DNA from: Lysobacter sp. K5869
GTDB taxonomy: Bacteria > Pseudomonadota > Gammaproteobacteria > Xanthomonadales > Xanthomonadaceae
Direction of reading: 5' to 3'
Length of the DNA: 64,000 bases
Assembly (NCBI RefSeq): GCF_018847975.1
Contig: NZ_CP072597.1
Location: forward strand, 186,001-250,000
Shown piece after piece: positions 1 to 12,145 of the stretch. The notes beneath the pieces are model-generated. The model was not told the DNA's origin. It did not search any database and was given only the letters and a program-made list of their open reading frames with translations. Both the position numbers and the translations under genes were made by a program. The first letter of the stretch is position 1. Each line of letters starts with the position of its first letter.

Positions 1-1531
<1,531 letters not shown>

Positions 1532-1589
1532 GCTGGAAGGCGTCCAAGAAAGTGTGACCGCATTCTAACGGCGCGGCGGTCGCCGCGGT

Positions 1590-1614
1590 GTCCGCGCGGA
1601 CGCGCTGTCCGGAC
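1590..1614. promoter_or_regulatory. Candidate upstream activator sites (palindromes) for the sigma-54 promoter
   Basis: Two perfect palindromes lie 55-80 bp upstream of the -24 element: GTCCGCGCGGAC at 1590-1601 and GTCCGGAC at 1607-1614. This is the usual distance for enhancer sites of an NtrC-type activator, and such an activator is encoded at 9121-10488. Assignment as its binding sites is inference; GC-rich DNA also produces palindromes by chance. Confidence 0.35.
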
Positions 1615-1665
1615 GAACGGACGCCCGGACGCGGATGCCCGCCCTTTAAAATCAAATAGTTAAAG

Positions 1666-1683
1666 TTGGCACGCATCGTGCTT
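1666..1683 (+). promoter_or_regulatory. Sigma-54 (RpoN) -24/-12 promoter before the efflux operon
   Basis: TTGGCACGCATCGTGCTT closely follows the RpoN consensus YTGGCACG-N4-TTGCW, with GG at 1668-1669 and GC at 1680-1681 separated by exactly 10 bp. Transcription would begin about 1692, which removes the upstream TTG (1682) as a start and supports the ATG at 1718 for the adaptor gene. A sigma-54-dependent response regulator and its kinase are encoded at the far end of the same block. Confidence 0.75.
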
Positions 1684-1717
1684 GGTATTGGGCAGAGACC
1701 CCTTGCCGAGCGCCCCG

Positions 1718-3001
1718 ATGAGCATCCGCGACACCTCCGCCCAAGACCACGCCGTCGCCCCCGCCGCCCAACAGGGCCGGCGCCGCCGGCAGTGGGCGCT
1801 GGCCGCGGCGGTCGGCGCGGTCGTGCTCGGCGCCGGCGCCTGGGTCGCGTCGGGCTGGGCCGCGGGCGGCGCTTCGTTCTCGGCCGAGCGCGTGCGCATC
1901 GCCGAAGTGAAGCGCGGCGACCTGACCCGCGACATCGCCGCCGACGGCCGCGTGATCGCCGCCAACAGCCCGGTGCTGTACGCCATCGCCGGCGGCTCGG
2001 TCGATCTGAAGGTCGTCGCCGGCGACGCGGTGCGCAAGGGTCAGGTGCTGGCCGAGATCGACAGCCCCGAACTGCGCAGCAAGCTGGCGCAGGAACAATC
2101 CACCCTCGCCGGCCTGGAAGCCGAGGCCAGCCGCGCCGAACTCGACGGCGAACTGGCGCGCTCCAACGCGCGCAAGGAACTCGATCAGGCGCGCATCGAC
2201 CGCACCGCCGCCGAGCGCGACCTGGAGCGCTACAACCGCGCCTTCGCCGGCGGCGCGGTGGCCAAGGTCGACGTGGCCAAGGCCGAGGACGAACTGAAGA
2301 AGACCGAGATCGGCCTGAGCCACGCCCGCGACGGCGTCGGCCGCCAGGACCGCAGCGCCGCGCTCGACGCGCGCAACAAGCGCCTGCTGGCGCAGCGTCA
2401 GCGCGCGATCGTCGCCGAAGCGCAGCGTCAGGTCGATGCGTTGACCTTGCGCGCGCCGTTCGACGGGCAGGTCGGTCAAGTCCAGGTCGCTCAGCGCGCC
2501 AACGTCGCCATCAACGATCCGGTGCTGAGCGTGGTCGACCTGGGCGTGTTCGAGGTCGAGATCAAGGTGCCGGAAAGCTTCGCCCGCGATCTGGCCATCG
2601 GCATGCCGGCGCAGATCGCCGGCAACGACGGCCGCAGCTACGCGGCGAAGATCTCGGCGGTGTCGCCGGAAGTGGTGTCCGGCGAAGTCGCCAGCCGCCT
2701 GCGCTTCGACGGCAAGCAACCGCCGGCGCTGCGCCAGAACCAGCGCTTGAGCGCGCGCATCGTGCTCGACACCCGCCGCAACGCGCTCATGGTCGAGCGC
2801 GGGCCGTTCCTGGAACAAGACGGCGGCCGCAACGCCTACGTCGTGTCCGGCGGCATCGCCACCCGCCGCGCCATCCGCACCGGCGCGAGCAGCTTGAGCC
2901 AAGTGGAAATCCTCGAAGGTCTGCAGCCGGGAGAACGCGTCGTCGTCTCCGGCGCCGATCAGTTCGCCAACGCCGAAACCGTCCGCATCTCCGGAGAATG
3001 A
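1718..3001 (+). CDS. Periplasmic adaptor subunit of a tripartite efflux system (HlyD/MacA-like)
   Basis: 427-aa membrane-fusion protein expected to link an inner-membrane ABC pump to an outer-membrane channel. It has a cytoplasmic N-tail, one membrane anchor at about residues 24-46, a split lipoyl/biotinyl-like domain (AGDAVRKGQVLAEID and later LRAPFDGQVGQVQV), a charged helical hairpin at about residues 95-205, and a beta-barrel/membrane-proximal end (LQPGERVVVSGADQF). The ATG at 1718 is preferred because the sigma-54 transcription start would lie at about 1692. It is first in an operon with the 67-aa ORF, the ATPase and two FtsX-type permeases, which fits a MacA role. The substrate is unknown, and no outer-membrane TolC gene is nearby. 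Confidence 0.88.
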   Translation: MSIRDTSAQDHAVAPAAQQGRRRRQWALAAAVGAVVLGAGAWVASGWAAGGASFSAERVRIAEVKRGDLTRDIAADGRVIAANSPVLYAIAGGSVDLKVVAGDAVRKGQVLAEIDSPELRSKLAQEQSTLAGLEAEASRAELDGELARSNARKELDQARIDRTAAERDLERYNRAFAGGAVAKVDVAKAEDELKKTEIGLSHARDGVGRQDRSAALDARNKRLLAQRQRAIVAEAQRQVDALTLRAPFDGQVGQVQVAQRANVAINDPVLSVVDLGVFEVEIKVPESFARDLAIGMPAQIAGNDGRSYAAKISAVSPEVVSGEVASRLRFDGKQPPALRQNQRLSARIVLDTRRNALMVERGPFLEQDGGRNAYVVSGGIATRRAIRTGASSLSQVEILEGLQPGERVVVSGADQFANAETVRISGE

Positions 3002-3006
3002 TCCCC

Positions 3007-3210
3007 ATGAACGCCGCCAACGCCTACGACTTCGCCCCCCGCTGGAACGCCCAGGAACTCGCCGACGCGGTCCCGCTGCGCCTGCATCAGCTGATCGACT
3101 TCGCTCGCGACGATCGGCGCAGCGCCAACGCCGACACCGCCGCGCCCAAGCGCTCCGCGCGCCTGCGTTTCGTCAGCGCGATCGCGCTGCCGATGTTCTC
3201 GGTGCGTTGA
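3007..3210 (+). CDS. Small 67-aa protein of unknown function inside the efflux operon
   Basis: Begins 5 bp after the adaptor stop, so it is probably cotranslated. The protein starts MNAANAYDFAPRWN, has an Arg/Asp-rich middle and ends hydrophobic (LRFVSAIALPMFSVR). There is no signal peptide, no cysteine and no family I recognise. It could be a pump accessory peptide, an exported peptide, or a spurious frame. Its tight spacing and codon use like its neighbours argue that it is real. Confidence 0.6.
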   Translation: MNAANAYDFAPRWNAQELADAVPLRLHQLIDFARDDRRSANADTAAPKRSARLRFVSAIALPMFSVR

Positions 3211-3250
3211 GCCGGCCCGGCATGCCGCGCTCGCCGCGCGCCGATCGGCA

Positions 3251-3335
3251 CGCCGTCCGCGCGCAGGCGGGGATCCAGAGGCTTCGCGTTCGTGCAGCGA
3301 TGAAGCCCTGGCTCCCCGCCTGCGCGGGGACGACG
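3251..3335. repeat. REP-type inverted pair (BIME-like)
   Basis: Two oppositely oriented copies of a GAAGCC(C)TGGATCCCCGCCTGCGCGGGGACGACG-like unit: one on the minus strand at 3251-3287 and one on the plus strand at 3302-3335. Each carries a CCCCGCCTGCGCGGGG-type hairpin. The same family occurs at 36453-36548. It lies between the 67-aa ORF and the ATPase gene, inside the presumed efflux operon, where it could stabilise or attenuate mRNA. Confidence 0.75.
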
Positions 3336-3408
3336 TACCGGTAACCGCGCCGCCGCTCCAACCGATCCCGACTCCCGAATTCCCAATCTCCGCTCCAAGG
3401 ACACCGCC

Positions 3409-4137
<729 letters not shown>

Positions 4138-4147
4138 GGCCGCGCCC

Positions 4148-5476
4148 ATGTCCGGCAACAGCCAGTTCGCTTACTACCTGCAGCTCGCCTTGCGCAGCTT
4201 CAAGCGCAACAAGGTGCTGACCGCGCTGATGGTGCTCGCCATCGCGCTCGGCATCGGCGCGGCGATGACCACGCTCACCGTGTTCTACGTGCTGTCCGGC
4301 GATCCGCTGCCGGGCCACAGCCAGAACCTGTATCAGCCGCGTCTGGACCCGCAGTCGATGACCGGCTACATCCCCGGCGCCGAACCGCCGGACGCGCTGT
4401 CGCGCCTGGACGCGCAGGCGCTGCTGCGCGACGCGCGCGGCGACCGTCAGGCGCTGATGACCGGCGGCAACGTCGCGATCGAACCGCGCCGCGACAACCT
4501 GCCCGCGTTCCGCCAAAACTCGCGCTTCGCCTCGGCCGATTTCTTCCCGATGTTCCAGGTGCCGTTCGTGTACGGCGCGCCGTGGACCGCCAAGGACGAC
4601 GCCAGCCGCGCGCGCGTGGCGGTGATCGGCAAGAAGCTCAACGAGCGCTTGTTCGGCGGCGCGAACAGCGTCGGCAAGACGATCTGGGCCGACAACTACG
4701 AGCTGCGCGTGATTGGCGTGATCGACGACTGGCATCCGCAGCCCAACTTCTACGACCTCACCATGGAGCGCGGCTTCGGCGAGTCCGAGCAGTTGTTCGT
4801 GCCGTTCAACAGCTCGCGCGACATGCGCATGGCCCCGCAAGGCAGCATCAGCTGCTGGGGCGACAGCAGCGAACTGCCGGAGAAAAACCGCGATAGCAAC
4901 GCCAAGTGCATCTGGATGCAGTACTGGGTGCAGTTGAACACGCCGGAGAAGACCGCCGCGTACCGCCGCTACCTGGACAACTACGTCGCCCAGCAGCGCG
5001 CCGCCGGCATCTACGTGCGCCCCACCGCGGCCAAGCTCGACAACGTGATGGAGTGGCTGGCCTACAAGCGCGTGGTCCCGGCCGACGTGCGCCTGCAGAT
5101 GTGGCTGGCGTTCGGCTTCCTCGCGGTGTGCCTGCTCAACACCGTGGGCTTGCTGCTGGCCAAGTTCCTGCGCCGCTCCGGCGAGATCGGCGTACGCCGC
5201 GCACTCGGCGCGCCCAAGCGCGCGATCTTCGCCCAGTGCCTGGTCGAAGCCGGCAGCATCGGCCTGGCCGGCGGCCTGCTCGGCTTGCTGCTGGCGCAGT
5301 TCGGCTTGTGGGCGGTGCGCCAGCAGTCGGTCGGCTACGCCGGGCTGGCCAAGCTGGACCCGACCATGCTCGCCACCACCTTCGTTCTGGCCGTCGCCGC
5401 CAGCGTGCTCGCCGGGCTGTTGCCGGCCTGGCGCGCTTGCCAGGTGACGCCCGCCATCCAGCTCAAGAGCCAATGA
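4148..5476 (+). CDS. ABC transporter permease, MacB/FtsX-like (first of two)
   Basis: 442-aa inner-membrane protein with the MacB_PCD plus FtsX layout. It has one N-terminal membrane helix (residues ~20-45), a large periplasmic domain, then three C-terminal helices (LAFGFLAVCLLNTVGLLLAK onward) with the FtsX signature GEIGVRRALGA. It probably forms a heterodimer with the next permease and works as a mechanotransmission pump rather than a classical channel. The start lies 10 bp after the ATPase stop and the stop is 7 bp before the second permease. Confidence 0.9.
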   Translation: MSGNSQFAYYLQLALRSFKRNKVLTALMVLAIALGIGAAMTTLTVFYVLSGDPLPGHSQNLYQPRLDPQSMTGYIPGAEPPDALSRLDAQALLRDARGDRQALMTGGNVAIEPRRDNLPAFRQNSRFASADFFPMFQVPFVYGAPWTAKDDASRARVAVIGKKLNERLFGGANSVGKTIWADNYELRVIGVIDDWHPQPNFYDLTMERGFGESEQLFVPFNSSRDMRMAPQGSISCWGDSSELPEKNRDSNAKCIWMQYWVQLNTPEKTAAYRRYLDNYVAQQRAAGIYVRPTAAKLDNVMEWLAYKRVVPADVRLQMWLAFGFLAVCLLNTVGLLLAKFLRRSGEIGVRRALGAPKRAIFAQCLVEAGSIGLAGGLLGLLLAQFGLWAVRQQSVGYAGLAKLDPTMLATTFVLAVAASVLAGLLPAWRACQVTPAIQLKSQ

Positions 5477-5483
5477 GGCCCGC

Positions 5484-6710
5484 ATGGACATCCGTCCGAT
5501 CCTGACCACCCTGCGTCGCCACAAGACCGCCGCCGCGCTGATCGTGTTCGAGGTCGCGCTGACTTGCGCGATCATCTGCAACGCCTTGTTCCTGATCCAG
5601 AACCGCGTCGCCCGCCTGCAACGGCCCAGCGGCATGGCGGAGAACGAACTGGTGGCGCTGCGCATCACCGACATCAGCACCAACAAGGACACCGACGCGC
5701 TGACCCGCGGCGACCTGGCCGTGCTGCGCGCGCTGCCGGGCGTGCGCTCGGCGACGGTCTCCAACCAGGTGCGCTACGGCGATTCGGCGTGGAACTCCGG
5801 CGTCGGCCCGAAGCCGAACCAGCAGTTGGAAACCGCCAGCGTCGGCGTGTTCTACGCCGAAACCCAGACGCTGGACACGATGGGGATGAAGCTGATCGCG
5901 GGGCGCAATTTCCGCGAGGACGAAATCGTGCCGCTGTCGGAGCGGATCAAGCCCGGCGCCGCGCCGGTGCCGGTCGCGCTCATCACCAAGGCGCTGGCCG
6001 ACAAGATCTTCCCCGGCCAGGATCCGCTCGGCCGTCCGTTCTACGTCGGCGACAACGAGGGCATCCGGGTGATCGGCGTGGTCGAGCACCTGATGCGGCC
6101 CAACGAGTTCAACGGCCCGGCCTCGGCGGATTTCTCGGTGGTCTATCCCTCCCGCGTGGACTACAACAACGGGCTGTATCTGCTGCGGGTGACCGACCCG
6201 TCGCGCCGCGAGGAAGTGCTCAAGGCCGCCGGCGAGGCGCTGATCAAGAACGGCCCGCAGCGCATCCTGTCCAAGGACAACAAGACCGTCGAGGCCATGG
6301 CCGCGGAGTTCAAGCGCACCGACCACGCGATGGTGTGGCTGCTCGGCGCGGTGTGCGTGGCGCTGCTGATCGTCACCGCGCTGGGCATCGTCGGCCTCGC
6401 CAGCTTCTGGGTGCAGCAGCGGACCAAGCAGATCGGCGTGCGCCGCGCGCTCGGCGCCACCCGCGGGCAGATCCTGCGCTACTTCCAGACCGAAAACTTC
6501 CTGCTGACCTCGATCGGCATCGTGCTGGGGATGGTGCTGGCGTTCGCGATCAACCTGCTGCTGATGAAGTACTACGAGCTGCCGCGCTTGCCGGCGCTGT
6601 ACCTGCCGCTGGGCGCGCTGAGCCTGTGGCTGCTCGGCCAGCTCGCGGTGTACGGCCCGGCGAAGCGCGCGGCGATGGTGCCGCCGGCGTTGGCGACGCG
6701 CGCGGCGTGA
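5484..6710 (+). CDS. ABC transporter permease, MacB/FtsX-like (second of two)
   Basis: 408-aa paralogue of the preceding permease with the same order: N-terminal helix (TAAALIVFEVALTCAIICNA), periplasmic MacB_PCD-like domain, and three C-terminal helices with KQIGVRRALGATRGQ. Having two unequal half-permeases suggests a heterodimeric pump, unlike canonical MacB, where ATPase and permease are fused and homodimeric. It is the last gene of the efflux operon; a 281-bp gap without recognisable features follows. Confidence 0.9.
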   Translation: MDIRPILTTLRRHKTAAALIVFEVALTCAIICNALFLIQNRVARLQRPSGMAENELVALRITDISTNKDTDALTRGDLAVLRALPGVRSATVSNQVRYGDSAWNSGVGPKPNQQLETASVGVFYAETQTLDTMGMKLIAGRNFREDEIVPLSERIKPGAAPVPVALITKALADKIFPGQDPLGRPFYVGDNEGIRVIGVVEHLMRPNEFNGPASADFSVVYPSRVDYNNGLYLLRVTDPSRREEVLKAAGEALIKNGPQRILSKDNKTVEAMAAEFKRTDHAMVWLLGAVCVALLIVTALGIVGLASFWVQQRTKQIGVRRALGATRGQILRYFQTENFLLTSIGIVLGMVLAFAINLLLMKYYELPRLPALYLPLGALSLWLLGQLAVYGPAKRAAMVPPALATRAA

Positions 6711-6991
6711 GCCACGGGATTCCGTTCGCGCAATCCGATCGGCGCGGTTCGATCGTCGCATCGCAACCGCCGCCGCGTTCGCCGTATCGGTGGTATCGAC
6801 ACGCCGGCGAACGCGGCTTACGCAAGTCATAGCGCAAGACTCGTTTTCGTCAGCGGCGTCGGGAACGCGATTCCGGCAAGCTTCCGACCCGCCGCATCCC
6901 CGCGTTCCCACCGCTCCGTCCGGCGTCCGCGCCGGACGGTCCCGGACGTCGCGCCCGGCGCGCGTCCCGCCCCATCGCCACGGAGTCGTCC

Positions 6992-8866
6992 ATGAAATCC
7001 AGCCGTTCCCTGCCGAACCTGTCCGCTCGCGGCCTGCGCCCGGCGCTGCGCATCGCCCTGTTGTCGGCCGCGCTGGCCGTCGTGCCGGCGCTGCCGGCTT
7101 TCGCTACGGCAGCCACCGCGCCGGCCGCCGCGCCGGCACAAGACGCCGACGTCGCCAAGCGCGTCGCCGCCTTCAACGCCCTGGTCGATCAGCAGTGGGA
7201 AGAGATGATGCGGCTGCTGCCCGAGCAGGCCAGCTTCTTCGGCGACTATCGCTACAACGACGCGTGGTCGGATTACTCGCTCGCCGGCGCCAAGCGCACC
7301 CGCGACACCGCCCAGCGCATGCTCGCCAAGTTCGAGGCGATCGACACCCGCGGCTTTCCCGAAGCCGACCGCCTCAACCAGCGGCTGATGGTGCAATGGC
7401 TCAAGACCTATGTGCGCGGCTACGAACTCAAGACCCACGAGATGCCGCTGGACCAGTTCATCGGCGTGCACCTCAACCTGACCGCGCTGGTCAGCGCGTT
7501 CCCGTTCAACGATACGAAGCAGTACGAGGATTACCTCAAGCGCCTGCACGGCTTGCCCAAGCTGCTCGAGCAAGTGACCGGCGTCGCCCGCCAGGGCGCC
7601 AAGGACGGGCTGATGCCGCCGCGCTACCTGCTGGAGAAGGTCGCCGCGCAATGCGACAACCTCGCCGCCGCGGCCGGCGAGGACAACGTCTTCGCCGCCT
7701 CGCTGAAGAAATTCCCCGACGCGGTGCCGGCCGCCGACCGCGAGCGCCTGCGCCGCGAGATCGTCGCCGCGGTCGACGGCGAAGTGCGCCCGGCCTTCCG
7801 CCAGCTGGCCGAGTTCGTGCGCAAGGACTACGCGCCGCACGGCCGCGAGCAATACGGCGTGTGGTCGCTGCCCAACGGCGACGCGCTGTACCGCTACGCG
7901 ATCGAGCAATACACCACGACCACGACGCCGCCGGAGGAGATCCACCGCCTCGGCCTGAGCGAGGTCGAGCGCATCGAGAAGGCGCAGAGCGAGATCGCCC
8001 AGCGCCTGGGCTACGCCAGCCTCAAGGCCATGCGCGATGCGGTCGCCGCCGATCCCAAGCGCCATGCGACCTCGCGCGAGCAACTGCTGGAGGAATACCG
8101 CAAGTATCTGGCGCAGATGGAGACCAAGCTGCCGCAGCTGTTCGGCACCTTACCCAAGGCCAAGGTACAGGTGCAGGCGGTCGAGGCGTGGCGCGAGAAG
8201 GAAGCCTCGATGGCGCAGTACATGGCCGGCACGCCCGACGGCAAGCGTCCGGGCCTGATCACGGTCAACACCGGCGAGCCGGAAAAGCGCCTGCTGACCA
8301 CGGTCGAAGCGGTGGCCTATCACGAAGGCGTGCCCGGCCATCATCTGCAGATGACCATCGCCCGCGAACTGCCGGCGCTGCCCAAGTTCCGCACCCTGCT
8401 CGGCCAACTCGCCTTCATCGAAGGCTGGGGGCTGTACTCGGAAGAACTGGGCAAGGAAGTCGGCTTCTATCAGGATCCCTACAGCGATTTCGGCCGGCTC
8501 TCGCAGGAACTGATCCGCGCCAACCGCCTCGTGCTCGACACCGGCGTGCACTACAAGCGCTGGAGCCGCGAGCAGATGGTGCAGTGGATGCGCGACCACT
8601 CCGATATGGAGGAACCCAACATCCAGGCCGAGGCCGACCGCTACATCGCCTGGCCGGGTCAGGCGCTGGCGTACAAGACCGGCCAGCTCAAGATCCGCGA
8701 GCTGCGCGCGCGGGCGCAGGCCAAGCTCGGCGCGCGCTTCGACGTGCGCGCCTTCCACGACCGCGTGCTCGGCGGCGGCGCGCTGCCGCTGAGCGAGCTG
8801 GAAACGCGGGTCGACGAGTGGATCGCCTCGGTCGCGGCCGGCGGCTCCGCGGCGACGGCGAAGTGA
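6992..8866 (+). CDS. DUF885 family exported metallopeptidase
   Basis: 624-aa protein with an N-terminal signal peptide (hydrophobic core at residues 17-36, cleavage near AFA-TAA) and the DUF885 zinc motif HEGVPGHHLQ at residues 444-453, followed by FIEGWGLYSEEL. DUF885 proteins resemble M3/M32-type HEXXH-like carboxypeptidases and are usually periplasmic or secreted; substrates are mostly uncharacterised. It sits between the efflux operon and its presumed regulators, but the 281-bp and 254-bp gaps on either side suggest its own transcript. A peptidase beside a MacAB-like pump may point to peptide substrates, which is only inference. Confidence 0.9.
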   Translation: MKSSRSLPNLSARGLRPALRIALLSAALAVVPALPAFATAATAPAAAPAQDADVAKRVAAFNALVDQQWEEMMRLLPEQASFFGDYRYNDAWSDYSLAGAKRTRDTAQRMLAKFEAIDTRGFPEADRLNQRLMVQWLKTYVRGYELKTHEMPLDQFIGVHLNLTALVSAFPFNDTKQYEDYLKRLHGLPKLLEQVTGVARQGAKDGLMPPRYLLEKVAAQCDNLAAAAGEDNVFAASLKKFPDAVPAADRERLRREIVAAVDGEVRPAFRQLAEFVRKDYAPHGREQYGVWSLPNGDALYRYAIEQYTTTTTPPEEIHRLGLSEVERIEKAQSEIAQRLGYASLKAMRDAVAADPKRHATSREQLLEEYRKYLAQMETKLPQLFGTLPKAKVQVQAVEAWREKEASMAQYMAGTPDGKRPGLITVNTGEPEKRLLTTVEAVAYHEGVPGHHLQMTIARELPALPKFRTLLGQLAFIEGWGLYSEELGKEVGFYQDPYSDFGRLSQELIRANRLVLDTGVHYKRWSREQMVQWMRDHSDMEEPNIQAEADRYIAWPGQALAYKTGQLKIRELRARAQAKLGARFDVRAFHDRVLGGGALPLSELETRVDEWIASVAAGGSAATAK

Positions 8867-8873
8867 GCCCGCG

Positions 8874-8905
8874 CGGCGCGCGCCCGCATCGCGGAGCGCG
8901 CGCCG
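8874..8905 (+). terminator. GC-rich hairpin after the DUF885 gene (weak terminator candidate)
   Basis: GGCGCGCGC (8875-8883) pairs with GCGCGCGCC (8896-8904) around a 12-nt loop, 8 bp after the stop codon. There is no U-tract, so intrinsic termination is uncertain. Confidence 0.35.
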
Positions 8906-9120
8906 CCCTCGCCACGATCGCATCGCGGTCCAGCCCCGATCCCGTCGCTGCGGCGAACGCCGCGCCCCGTTTCGGTTTCGCCGCGCCGCACGCGACCCGC
9001 TCCGCCCCCCTACCCTTCGGCCTACGCGGCCGCCGGCCCTCGCTGGCATACTCGGCACCAGGAAACCGCGATCCGCTCCGCGCTTTCCGCTTCCGTCTCC
9101 GCGTCCGCCCACGGCCTTCC

Positions 9121-10488
<1,368 letters not shown>

Positions 10489-10499
10489 GGAGAGCGAGC

Positions 10500-11804
10500 A
10501 TGCGCCGCCTGCCCCTGAGTCTGACCTTCGGCGCGGTCGCGCTGGCGTATCTGGCCGTCGGCGCGGCGGCGACGCTGTGGCTGGCGGACTATCTCTCGCC
10601 GCGCTGGCTGGCGCCGGCGCTGGTGGTCGCGGTGTTGGCGCCACTGCTGGTCTATCACGTGAGCCGTTTGTTCGCGCCGATGAATTCGCTGTTCCGCGCC
10701 CTCGCGGGTTCGGTGGCGAGTTATCGCGACGGCGATTACTCCTTCAGCTTCAACTGGAACGGCCAGGGCGATCTGGGCGAACTGGTCGCCAGCCACAACC
10801 GGCTCGGCGACACGCTGCGCGAGCAGCGGCTGAATCTGGTCCAGCGCGAACTGCTGCTCGACACCATGGTGCAGAACACGCCGGTGGCGATGCTGCTGAT
10901 GGATCCCTCGCGGCGCGTGGTGCTCGGCAATCTGGCCGCGCGCAAGATGCTCGGCGAAGGCCGGCGCCTGGAAGGCCAGGACTTCGACGAACTCATGCGG
11001 CTGGCGCCGGCGCCGATGCAGGAGGCCTTCGAGCGCGGCGGCGACGGCATGTTCAGCGTCGGCGACGTCGAGGACGAGGAGATCTACCACCTCTCGCGGC
11101 GCATGTTCCGCCTCAACGGCCGCGCGCACGAACTGGTGCTGCTGCGCCAACTCACCTCCGAACTGCGCCGGCAGGAAGTGCAGACCTGGAAGAAGGTGAT
11201 CCGGGTCATCAGCCACGAGCTCAACAACTCGCTGGCGCCGATCGCCTCGCTCGCCCACTCCGGCGCCGAACTGCTGCGCCGCGGCCAGCACGAGCGCCTG
11301 CCGATCGCGCTCAACACCATCGAGGAACGCGCGCGCCATCTGGAAGGCTTCATCCGCGACTACGCGCGCTTCGCCAAGCTGCCGGCGCCGCGCTTGCAGC
11401 CGGTGGAGTGGTCGCGCTTCATCCAACAGTTGCGCAGCCAGGTCGAGTTCACCTGCGACGGCATTCCCGTCGACGCCATCGGCCGGGTCGACGCGGCGCA
11501 GTTGGAGCAAAGCCTCATCAACCTGCTCAAGAACGCGCACGAATCCGGCTCGCCGCCCGAAGAAGTGCGCCTGCAGCTGCGGCGCGCGCCCGATGCGTGG
11601 CGCATCGACGTGCTCGACCGCGGCAGCGGCATGAACGAAGCGGTGTTGGCCAACGCGCTGCTGCCGTTCTATTCGACCAAGCGCAACGGCACCGGACTGG
11701 GCCTGGCGCTGGCGCGCGAGATCGCCGAAGCGCACGGCGGCCGCATCGCCCTGCTCAACCGCGACGGCGGCGGGCTGTGCGTATCGATGGTGTTGCCGGA
11801 CTGA
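10500..11804 (+). CDS. Membrane sensor histidine kinase (NtrB/NtrY-like)
   Basis: 434-aa kinase: two N-terminal membrane helices (about residues 8-30 and 36-58) with almost no periplasmic loop, a HAMP-like/linker segment, a PAS-like domain (~120-185), the H-box VISHELNNSLAPI with the phosphorylatable His, and the ATPase domain with N-box (LINLLKNAHESG), G1 (DRGSGMNEAVL) and G2 (GTGLGLALAREIAEAHGG). The tiny periplasmic part suggests it senses a membrane or cytoplasmic cue such as envelope stress. A GAGGAG Shine-Dalgarno overlaps the stop of the response regulator gene, so the two form one operon. Confidence 0.92.
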   Translation: MRRLPLSLTFGAVALAYLAVGAAATLWLADYLSPRWLAPALVVAVLAPLLVYHVSRLFAPMNSLFRALAGSVASYRDGDYSFSFNWNGQGDLGELVASHNRLGDTLREQRLNLVQRELLLDTMVQNTPVAMLLMDPSRRVVLGNLAARKMLGEGRRLEGQDFDELMRLAPAPMQEAFERGGDGMFSVGDVEDEEIYHLSRRMFRLNGRAHELVLLRQLTSELRRQEVQTWKKVIRVISHELNNSLAPIASLAHSGAELLRRGQHERLPIALNTIEERARHLEGFIRDYARFAKLPAPRLQPVEWSRFIQQLRSQVEFTCDGIPVDAIGRVDAAQLEQSLINLLKNAHESGSPPEEVRLQLRRAPDAWRIDVLDRGSGMNEAVLANALLPFYSTKRNGTGLGLALAREIAEAHGGRIALLNRDGGGLCVSMVLPD

Positions 11805-12145
11805 TCCGGCGGCGTCGCTCTTCGGCGCCGCCGTCGGCCGCGCGCATCGGCCTTCGATGAATTCGCGGAGAAGCCGGCGCGCGCGCCGCTTCGTTTCCTA
11901 AACGCCTCGTTTCCCCGCACTGCGTCCCACTCGCGCGATTCGCGAACGCGCGCATGTTCTTCGCGCGCCGCTTGACCCACGCTTGCGCGGCGAACTTCAT
12001 CGCATCGCACTCGCACGAATCGTACGCGCGGCCCGTAGGGTGATGCGCCTCTTCGCCCGTTTCTAGCGAGGACGCGCGCGGCAGACGACGTTCGCGCCCG
12101 CCAAATCGCAAGCGTTTTCCAAACAATGGAAGAGGAGATCCGTCA
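11805..12145. other. 341-bp intergenic region upstream of the Endo H-like gene
   Basis: No convincing gene. A GGCGGCG/CGCCGCC hairpin without a U-tract lies just after the kinase gene (about 11809-11832). The last 40 bp before the ATG at 12146 are relatively AT-rich (AAATCGCAAGCG, TTTTCCAAACAATGG) and probably hold the promoter. A GAGGAG Shine-Dalgarno sits 8 bp before the start codon. Confidence 0.5.

Noticed and set aside
1532..1717. glmS ribozyme or riboswitch upstream of glmS
   Set aside because: The gap shows a sigma-54 promoter for the opposite strand and short palindromes, not the conserved ribozyme core. Gram-negatives control glmS with small RNAs instead.
8990..9100. Sigma-54 promoter before the response regulator gene (TGGCATACTCGGCA-like stretch near 9044)
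   Set aside because: Spacing between GG and GC is 8 bp, not 10, so it does not fit RpoN.
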